This document shows, piece after piece, positions 15,553 to 22,313 of a DNA stretch of 22,313 bases. The translations under genes and the position numbers were made by a program. Each line of letters starts with the position of its first letter. The first letter of the stretch is position 1. The stretch is from Fibrobacter sp. (GTDB lineage Bacteria; Fibrobacterota; Fibrobacteria; Fibrobacterales; Fibrobacteraceae): NCBI GenBank assembly GCA_017520105.1, contig JAFWRL010000226.1, positions 1 to 22,313 of the forward strand. The letters are read 5' to 3'. Below the pieces are notes generated by a model, which saw only the letters and a program-made list of their open reading frames with translations, was not told the DNA's origin and did no database searches.

Positions 15553-18500
15553 TTACTTCTTAGACGACTTCTTCGAGGACTTCTTAGAAGTGTTCTGCAA
15601 CGGTCTTTCGTTGCCATGCAACACCGGACGTCTATAACCGAAGCGCGTCAAGAGTTCGTCGCTGGACTTCAGCACATCGCCCACCTTGGCAGAGTTTTCG
15701 TTGATCGGCGGCACCATGCAGCGGAGCTTAGAACGAATATCGACCTTGGTCTTCACGATGAACGGACCGGTACCATAGAGACGACCACGAGTATCCCTCA
15801 ATTCACCGTTCATATCCGGCTTCATTTCGAAGAAGAACTTCACGAGACCAGCCTTATCGACATAGTCCGGATCGTCAACATCGTAATCGAAGCTGAACTT
15901 GTCAATGAACTGACCACCCGTCGTGTAGAACCACAAGGTCACGTGAGCGTTAGAAGAATACAGAGTCATCTTGCTGAAGTTCTTGCTCTTGCTCCATTCC
16001 TTCTGGAACTCATCAGAGCAGTATTCCTTCACGTATTCCTTGACTGTAATCTTCTTGGCATCAGCAGCATCGACTTCATCGAGAACCACCATGTCGCCGT
16101 TAATCACGATATCGTCCAAGGTTGCAAGACCGCCAACAGACGTTGCAATCGGCAATCTCGTATCAATCTTGATTGTCGGACCGAGGTGGCCTTCGTAACC
16201 CGGGTACGGTTCATCGCCAGAGCCCTTCTTTGTGTCGTCATTGCTAAAGCCCTTGACAACTTCCTTTTCCTTCTGAGAAGACGGATTCAAGATGCTTACG
16301 GCATAGCTCTGATCTTCTTCAGGCGGGTTGCTAGAATAGTACTTATCGACAGAGTCTATAGCAACAATAATCATCGGCTTTTCGAGGTCGATATTGACAT
16401 CCTTGGCCTTCTTCATCATGATGCTGACTTCGGCAACCATTTCGTTACCAGCCTTGTCGCGGTAAATACGCTTGATGGTATTCACGCCCTTGTGGAGGCT
16501 TTCGAAGTTCAAGGTATCCTGCTTGACGCAGTTATCCTTATCGCCATCGATAGAAATGCACCAATCGACATCGACATAGTTTGCATAGACAACGTCGTTT
16601 TCGGACGGCGAAATAATCTTGACGAACGGTTTGATTTTGTCGAGCACCATGAACACGGACTTGTCAGCAGAGTTGCCATACTTGTTCGTGTAAGTGTAAG
16701 TCACGAGATAGCCCCTGTCGCCTTCGTCATTAGCCACAATCTTGCCCTTTTCGTCGATGACGTAAGAGACCGTAGCCTTGTTGCCTTCGACACCCTTGGC
16801 ATCGTAGGTCACCGTGAACGCGCCAACGCCAGTCTTCAAATCAACTTCGTCGCTATCCTTAGAGTCATCCTTCTTGCTGGAACTCGAAGAGTCGCCCTTC
16901 TTGCTGGAACTCGAAGAATCACCCTTCTTGCTGGAACTGGAAGTCGGCTTGCTCGAGCTGCTGCTCGGGACATCAATCATCAAGTTACCTTCGGAGTCAC
17001 CGTACAGCATCTTGCCCGTTTCGGCATCGGCCTTGTAGGAGACAACCACGTTCTTGCCTCTCACTTCGACCGTAGTCGATACTTCAATGACCTCGGTCAT
17101 CTTCTTCTGGCCATCTTCGCCGACAACCGGAACCTTGATGATGTTACCATCGCTATCGACGTTGTAAGAGATGACGACGTCATGACCATCAACAGTTTCC
17201 TTGTAAGAGACCACAGTCTTGTTGTCGTTGACCGGAGTCGTGGAAACACCCGATTTCGGATTCTTATCCAGAGACGGCTGAGATCTGGACACGTCAACGA
17301 GCGTCTTGACGGCCTTATCCGGAACGGCAACCGTGTCCAGAACAACCGTGACATTGAACGTTTCCGTGTATCCGGAGACGGTGTCCTTCACCGTAACCTT
17401 CACATCCTTGTCCTTCTCGTTCACGTAGATAGAAGAGTCCTTCTTATCAACCTCTTCGACAACGGTAAAGATGTTATCAGCAGTAACCTTTGTCTTCGGA
17501 GCAAACACATCGACAACCGGAGAAGCCTTGCTGAAGCACACTTCGATAGTATCAGCACCAGCAATATCCTTGCTCGGATCCTTGAAGGTCTTGATGATTT
17601 CCTGGCAGCCTTCCTTCAGGGTATCGAGGCTAGACTTGGTCTTGCCATCCTGCTTCCATTCCACCAGGATAACTTCCTTGTTCGTGTAAATCGTTTTATC
17701 CTTGCTCGGATTCAGATACACGGAATCGCCAGCTTCGACACGAGTAATCTGGACATCGGATCTTTCGATGACATTGCCCACATTGACCGTGATATCGGTC
17801 GTATCGTTGAACTCGCCATCCGTCACATAGACCTTGATGACATAGGACTTTTCAGATTCGTAGTCAAGTTCACCCTTCAAGACAACGTCACCATTCGTCT
17901 TGATTTCGAACTTGTCATTTTCTTCGACCGGGTAGAACTTCAAGTCTCTGAAGTCAGGATTCTTCGTATCCGGATCCTTAGCCTCGATAGGACCTTTCTT
18001 GGTTCCCGGCTTGGAATCTTCGGGGAACTTGAATTCCTGCGGAGTAATCTTCGGAGCCTCGTTCTCGTCAACGACCTTAATGACGATATCGCCGTCAGTT
18101 TCCATGCCATCGATATCCTTGACAGTCACCGAGATAGTGAATTCCTGCATCTTTTCGTAGTCGATTTCAGCGCCTTCCTTGACCTTGATTTCGCCGCTCT
18201 GAGTTACAGTCACGTACGGATTATCTTCGGTCAGTTCATACAGGAGTTTGTCATCATCGCCATCCGGGTCCTTAGCCTCGATAATACCGATAGACGTTCC
18301 ACCGTCAGAATTTTCCTTGACCTTGAATTCCGTACTTGTAATTTCCGGAGCCTTCGGTCTGTTCTTAATCGTAATAGTAATAGTTGTCTTAGTCGTAAGC
18401 TTCGGATACGTCTTGCTATCCCTATCAGACAAAGCAATATCCAACGTGTATGTGAGCTTTGTATCGTTCTGAAAGTCAAAGACCTTCTTCGCCTTGATCT

Positions 18501-21500
18501 TACCATCTTCGGTAATATCAAACGCATCCGTATCTCCACCCACAACGCTGAACACGTTATCTATAAATGCCTTAGAAGTGTCGATATCATCCGGATAGAG
18601 TTTACCGACAACATCACCGACCTTGTTCCTATCGTAGAACGAGAACGTCTTGTTTCCCGAAATAATCGGCATTTCGTTCACGTCAACAATGTTGATGGTC
18701 TTTTCTACCTTAGCGGTAAGATTGTCAGCATCCATCACTTCGACCGTGATTTTGTGAACATGCTTATTTGTTTCGTAATTGAGCTTGGAAGCATCCTTCA
18801 CAACAAGGCAGAGACTATCCTTCTTCATTTTGGCATCAAATATGCGGTCTGCATCCGTATTGCCAATATCCGTCACGTAAGCAACGAGAGTTGCAAGCTG
18901 CCCTCTGTCTTCATCGCTGACTTCATAGCAAGCGATTTCGAATCCAGTCGGCGTATTGTTGTCAACCGTATTTTCAGCAACATCGTATCCCGGCTTGCCA
19001 TCATCCTTAATCTTAGGCGGATCCGGGTCATCTATGATTTTGATAGTAACAAGCGTTGTCGCCGTGTAGTTTTTAAAGCCCTTATCTTCACCGTTATCAG
19101 TAGCCTTAGCCCAAACCTGATATTGATTCTTCTTTTCGAAGTTCAAAGTCTTGGTCGCCAAGAAAATTTTACCATCGTCTTCGATTTCAAAGGGAGCTGT
19201 ATCTCCAGAACCGGATTCGTAATCCGAAAGTGCATACGTGAGCTTACTCCATGTATCTTCATCGTCGGCGCTGACCGTACCGACAAATTCACCCTTCGGA
19301 GCATTCTCATGTATTTCGAACACGAATTCCTTCTTTTCGTAAGTCGGAGCATCGTTCACATCGTTAATCTTGATAGTCACGTCAATGTAGCTGGAAAGCG
19401 TCGGATCATCCCCGTCCGTAGCCACAACGCGAAGAGAATATTCCTTCTGGACTTCGAAGTTCAAGATGCTATCTTTTGCCACCTTGATTGTACCAGTAGT
19501 TTTATCAATTTTAAACGACTTATAGTCGTCAGCATCAATATCCGTAGCTGTAAGCGTATAAGTCGGCTGCTTGCAAGTATTGTCCTTGCAATCGTCATCC
19601 GTAGCTACAACAACACCAACCTTCGTATCCTCCAAAGTATTTTCATCGACTGCGAGAGCAGGCGGATTGTCCGGGAATTTCGGAACTTCGGGCACATCAA
19701 CAATTTTAACTGTTACAGGGACCTTCACTGTAAACTTTTTGTCTGTTACAACAGCATTGAACGTATAAACAGACTTGGTTTCGTAATCAAGTTTTGCGTT
19801 ACTGATGGTAGAAATTTCACCTGTGCTCGTATTGATATCAAACTGAGCTGCATCCGCACCTTCAAGCGAGAAATAGAGCGTTCCAAAACTCGGATTATAC
19901 TTATCCGGGTCCGAAGCCTCAGCCTTTCCAAGAGACGTAGCTACAGTTGTATTTTCATCTACATTAAATTCGTAAGAATCCTTCTTGAACGCAGGAGTTT
20001 CGTTCACGTCGTTCACACGAATCTTGGTTGTTTTACTCGTCGGAGTACCGCTACCATCATTAATGGTCAGGGTGACATCGAAGATGGCATCCTTTTCTGT
20101 AGCCTTGTAGAGTTCTTCGTAATCCAGGTCCTTTTTCGTCTTAATAACAAACGTCGTTAAAAGATTGGCATCGGTACTACCGACCTGAACTACTTCAAAA
20201 AGCGTTGCAGCATCAAGAGCTGTAGAGGCATCATTATCTGTTATGGTAATCTTCAACGCATCAACATCGGCCTTATCTTCGTCATAAACGACAATTTTGT
20301 CTGTAAATTGAGACGGAACAGCGACATTTTCATCAATCTCATAAAGGTCAGATAAAACCCTGAACTCGGACGGACGGTTCACATCCGTAACCTTAATTTC
20401 TACAACAGCTTCATCCGCCTGAGACGGTTGCCCAACGGCATTATCCATGACCTTCACTTTGACCCTATAGAGATCCTGCTTTGTTGCACTAAGTGTTTTG
20501 CCTAGAGCAACCGTAAAAGCGCCCGAATAAGGATTGAGTTCGAACGGGAAATCCGAGCTTCCGTTTACCGCGATCACTTCTTCAATCTTATAAGTCAGCT
20601 TGTCGAATCCCAGCGGATGTATGCCAACGCCGTAACTATTATCCGGATCGGTCGCTTCGACTTTACCGATAGGACCATCGGCATTCGTGGCAGTCTCAGG
20701 CACTTCAATCGAACTGGTTTTGATTTCAGGCTTTTCGTTCACATCCGTTACTTCAATATTTCTTGTAATGTCGATGGAAATTGGATTGCCACTTGAAGTC
20801 GTTCCTTCGGCTTTTACGACAACCGTATATACATTATTCGGATATAATTTTTCAAAGTCAAGATCTTCTTTTTTCTTCACAGCAATCTTGCCGTTTGAAG
20901 CACCAATACTAAATAACCCCATAGCATTTTTACTTGCATCATTATCTATTGTAAATATAGGGTCATTGACATCATTTTTCGCCAATTCCTTTTTAACGTC
21001 ATCATTTTCCTTAAAGTTATCAACAACAGTATTTGTTGCAGTATTTTCCTTTACTGTGGCAGCACCATCCGTATGAGATGTAATTGTCGGTTCTTTAATG
21101 TCATCAATTTTTACAGTAACAAGAGCATCCACAGAGAATTCACCATCAGAAACATTAACATAGAACTCAAAAGTGCGCTGGCCAACTTCATAATCAAATT
21201 CGGTATTGGAATATAATTTACCGTCTTTCTTGCCTACAGTAAAACTCTTGGCATCTGCAGCGTATGTTCCTGTATTCTTAGAGGACATTGTGTATGTCAA
21301 ATCACTAAATGCAGGTGTATAGATATCAATATCCGTTGCCATCACTTGAGCCTGTTTTTTACAATCGCGGAATACAGCTCCATCAGCCAAATCATCGTAT
21401 TCTAGGCATACAGGGCTTCCTATCGGTAAATGTTCCTCAAAGTGGAACGTTCCGCCAGTAGCCGTAAGCGTTTCATTGACGTCAATTACAGCAATCCTTG

Positions 21501-22313
21501 TCGATACAGGATCAGTAGAATGGCCCTTGGAATCCGTCACTGTAATGGTCACAGGGTACGTAGCATTGCTGCCATTATAGAGGGCTTCGTAATCGAGCAA
21601 CGCCTGGTTCTTGACTCGAATTGAGACTGTTCTTGTACCGGCATTATTGTTCGTTTCCACAAGTTCAAAGATATCAGCCATCGAAGAAGCAGTCGTATTC
21701 GCAGCACCCGTCAATGCGCCGGTCAACGAGTACGTCAACGTTTCGAAAACGCCGGAAATCTTGTCGTTATCAAATACTTCGAACGTACCGACAACAGTAC
21801 CCTTGGCAGAATTTTCTTTAACAGAATATTCTCTCTTCACAACAGGCGGCGAAGGCGGTTCATTTACGTCGGTGAGGTTCACGGTGATTGTAGCCGAGGC
21901 ATCACCACCTTGGCCATCAGAAACGATGACTTTGAATTTCCAGCTAGTCTTTGTTTCGTAATCAAGACGACTTCCATCCGAGACAACAAGCGTTTTCGTT
22001 CCATTCGAGAACTTAAACGGAACATCTTCCGAAGGAGCTACAGTAAACGACAAAGCATCGCCATCCGCGTCAGAAGCCTTGACATCGCCAACGGTCTTGC
22101 CACTAGGCCAGTCGCTACCATCAGCTTGCTTTTCAGCAATCGTAAAGGTTTGGTCGTTAATGACCGGATCATCGTTTTCGTTGGCAATCTTGACCGTAAT
22201 CTTGAACTGTCCAGAAGTAAGCGGGCCATTCACTACGGATGTTTCTGTAGCGGCGTTATCCTTGACCGTCGCATAGACGACGTATTCCTTCTTGACACTG
22301 TAATCCAAAGTCG
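15553..22313 (-). CDS. Giant cadherin-repeat surface protein, C-terminal part
   Basis: The visible 2252 residues are the C-terminal part; the frame is open to the right edge, so the start is outside. From the left of the protein there is one partial and 13 complete cadherin-like repeats of about 95-130 residues (DNA about 17765-22313). Each has variants of VxEN, AxDxD, LDYE and a closing DVNExP, the usual calcium-binding positions. Beta-rich linker domains follow (about 16975-17765), then a Ser/Lys linker with SSSSSKKGD units (about 16865-16975). The C-terminal 430 residues include an Ig-like stretch (KPFVKIISPSENDVV) and a segment resembling the FlgD Ig-like fold (VTLWFYTTGGQFIDKF...RGRLYGTGPFIVKTKV). 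The protein ends in a SKKSSKKSSKK tail. It is likely a secreted adhesin or matrix protein. The export route is unknown. Confidence 0.92.
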   Translation of the reverse strand, partial: TLDYSVKKEYVVYATVKDNAATETSVVNGPLTSGQFKITVKIANENDDPVINDQTFTIAEKQADGSDWPSGKTVGDVKASDADGDALSFTVAPSEDVPFKFSNGTKTLVVSDGSRLDYETKTSWKFKVIVSDGQGGDASATITVNLTDVNEPPSPPVVKREYSVKENSAKGTVVGTFEVFDNDKISGVFETLTYSLTGALTGAANTTASSMADIFELVETNNNAGTRTVSIRVKNQALLDYEALYNGSNATYPVTITVTDSKGHSTDPVSTRIAVIDVNETLTATGGTFHFEEHLPIGSPVCLEYDDLADGAVFRDCKKQAQVMATDIDIYTPAFSDLTYTMSSKNTGTYAADAKSFTVGKKDGKLYSNTEFDYEVGQRTFEFYVNVSDGEFSVDALVTVKIDDIKEPTITSHTDGAATVKENTATNTVVDNFKENDDVKKELAKNDVNDPIFTIDNDASKNAMGLFSIGASNGKIAVKKKEDLDFEKLYPNNVYTVVVKAEGTTSSGNPISIDITRNIEVTDVNEKPEIKTSSIEVPETATNADGPIGKVEATDPDNSYGVGIHPLGFDKLTYKIEEVIAVNGSSDFPFELNPYSGAFTVALGKTLSATKQDLYRVKVKVMDNAVGQPSQADEAVVEIKVTDVNRPSEFRVLSDLYEIDENVAVPSQFTDKIVVYDEDKADVDALKITITDNDASTALDAATLFEVVQVGSTDANLLTTFVIKTKKDLDYEELYKATEKDAIFDVTLTINDGSGTPTSKTTKIRVNDVNETPAFKKDSYEFNVDENTTVATSLGKAEASDPDKYNPSFGTLYFSLEGADAAQFDINTSTGEISTISNAKLDYETKSVYTFNAVVTDKKFTVKVPVTVKIVDVPEVPKFPDNPPALAVDENTLEDTKVGVVVATDDDCKDNTCKQPTYTLTATDIDADDYKSFKIDKTTGTIKVAKDSILNFEVQKEYSLRVVATDGDDPTLSSYIDVTIKINDVNDAPTYEKKEFVFEIHENAPKGEFVGTVSADDEDTWSKLTYALSDYESGSGDTAPFEIEDDGKIFLATKTLNFEKKNQYQVWAKATDNGEDKGFKNYTATTLVTIKIIDDPDPPKIKDDGKPGYDVAENTVDNNTPTGFEIACYEVSDEDRGQLATLVAYVTDIGNTDADRIFDAKMKKDSLCLVVKDASKLNYETNKHVHKITVEVMDADNLTAKVEKTINIVDVNEMPIISGNKTFSFYDRNKVGDVVGKLYPDDIDTSKAFIDNVFSVVGGDTDAFDITEDGKIKAKKVFDFQNDTKLTYTLDIALSDRDSKTYPKLTTKTTITITIKNRPKAPEITSTEFKVKENSDGGTSIGIIEAKDPDGDDDKLLYELTEDNPYVTVTQSGEIKVKEGAEIDYEKMQEFTISVTVKDIDGMETDGDIVIKVVDENEAPKITPQEFKFPEDSKPGTKKGPIEAKDPDTKNPDFRDLKFYPVEENDKFEIKTNGDVVLKGELDYESEKSYVIKVYVTDGEFNDTTDITVNVGNVIERSDVQITRVEAGDSVYLNPSKDKTIYTNKEVILVEWKQDGKTKSSLDTLKEGCQEIIKTFKDPSKDIAGADTIEVCFSKASPVVDVFAPKTKVTADNIFTVVEEVDKKDSSIYVNEKDKDVKVTVKDTVSGYTETFNVTVVLDTVAVPDKAVKTLVDVSRSQPSLDKNPKSGVSTTPVNDNKTVVSYKETVDGHDVVISYNVDSDGNIIKVPVVGEDGQKKMTEVIEVSTTVEVRGKNVVVSYKADAETGKMLYGDSEGNLMIDVPSSSSSKPTSSSSKKGDSSSSSKKGDSSSSSKKDDSKDSDEVDLKTGVGAFTVTYDAKGVEGNKATVSYVIDEKGKIVANDEGDRGYLVTYTYTNKYGNSADKSVFMVLDKIKPFVKIISPSENDVVYANYVDVDWCISIDGDKDNCVKQDTLNFESLHKGVNTIKRIYRDKAGNEMVAEVSIMMKKAKDVNIDLEKPMIIVAIDSVDKYYSSNPPEEDQSYAVSILNPSSQKEKEVVKGFSNDDTKKGSGDEPYPGYEGHLGPTIKIDTRLPIATSVGGLATLDDIVINGDMVVLDEVDAADAKKITVKEYVKEYCSDEFQKEWSKSKNFSKMTLYSSNAHVTLWFYTTGGQFIDKFSFDYDVDDPDYVDKAGLVKFFFEMKPDMNGELRDTRGRLYGTGPFIVKTKVDIRSKLRCMVPPINENSAKVGDVLKSSDELLTRFGYRRPVLHGNERPLQNTSKKSSKKSSKK
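16871..16940. repeat. 27-bp coding tandem repeat (Ser/Lys linker)
   Basis: Two full 27-bp units (16871-16897 and 16898-16924) and a partial third (16925-16940) encode KKGDSSSSS repeats of the giant protein. They differ by only two bases in the linker Ser/Gly codons, so the array could expand or contract in frame. Confidence 0.9.

Noticed and set aside
16871..16940. CRISPR-like spacing of the 27-bp repeats
   Set aside because: The units are directly adjacent without spacers and encode an in-frame Ser/Lys linker.
15451..20160. A 1569-codon open frame on the plus strand opposite the giant surface-protein gene
   Set aside because: It mirrors the cadherin gene: the sense strand rarely uses the codons that would give antisense stops. 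The translation is rich in Ile/Arg/His with no domain, and the cadherin frame has unmistakable motifs and a terminator.
22306..22308. TTG at 22308 as the start of the giant protein
   Set aside because: It is the Leu of an LDY(E/S) cadherin motif, the frame stays open to the window edge, and the repeat is cut in the middle.

Overview
The window fits a Fibrobacter-like bacterium (phylum Fibrobacterota). This is inferred from the Ser/Lys linkers of a giant surface protein, a Gram-negative envelope gene set (beta-barrel protein ending in Phe, periplasmic FecR-domain protein), and about 45-52% GC in most coding DNA. No phylogenetic marker was searched, so the assignment is a recognition judgement. 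No phage, insertion sequence or CRISPR array was seen.

Layout. (1) 1-1503, minus strand: rpsO followed by pnp, the classic S15/PNPase pair; pnp runs off the left edge. (2) 1818-6014, minus: a 1398-residue membrane hybrid histidine kinase with a periplasmic sensor region, four PAS-like modules, a kinase core and two receivers. A clear -10 box and a 16-bp dyad lie just upstream. (3) 6176-9940, plus: an NfeD-type membrane serine protease, the flotillin FloA, a small basic protein, and a membrane-anchored protein with an FtsK-gamma-like winged helix; the last three are almost contiguous. (4) 9941-10424: an intergenic stretch with palindromic repeats and two identical tRNA-Asn(GUU) genes on the minus strand, each with its own promoter and terminator. 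(5) 10425-14856, minus: a FecR-domain protein, a 760-residue outer-membrane beta-barrel protein and endonuclease IV (nfo), packed with a 1-nt overlap and a 2-nt gap. (6) 14941-15267, minus: a YciH/SUI1 translation factor. (7) 15268-15552: an intergenic stretch with hairpins, dispersed repeats and a strong terminator. (8) 15553 to the right edge, minus: the C-terminal 2252 residues of a giant secreted protein with at least 13 complete cadherin-like repeats, a Ser/Lys linker and a C-terminal module.

Themes. Much of the window concerns the envelope: membrane quality control and microdomains (NfeD/FloA), envelope sensing (hybrid kinase), an outer-membrane protein with a FecR-domain partner, and a large probable adhesin. 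Housekeeping RNA and translation genes (pnp, rpsO, yciH, tRNA-Asn) and one DNA-repair gene are interspersed. Intergenic DNA carries two repeat types: 7-bp tandem units of the form RRRSTAT/TAGTTAC, and GTCATCC...GGATC-type palindromes. The most interesting leads are the four-gene NfeD/FloA cluster with its winged-helix membrane protein, TTACA/TGTAA half-site dyads at two promoters, and the compositional mosaic inside the cadherin array.
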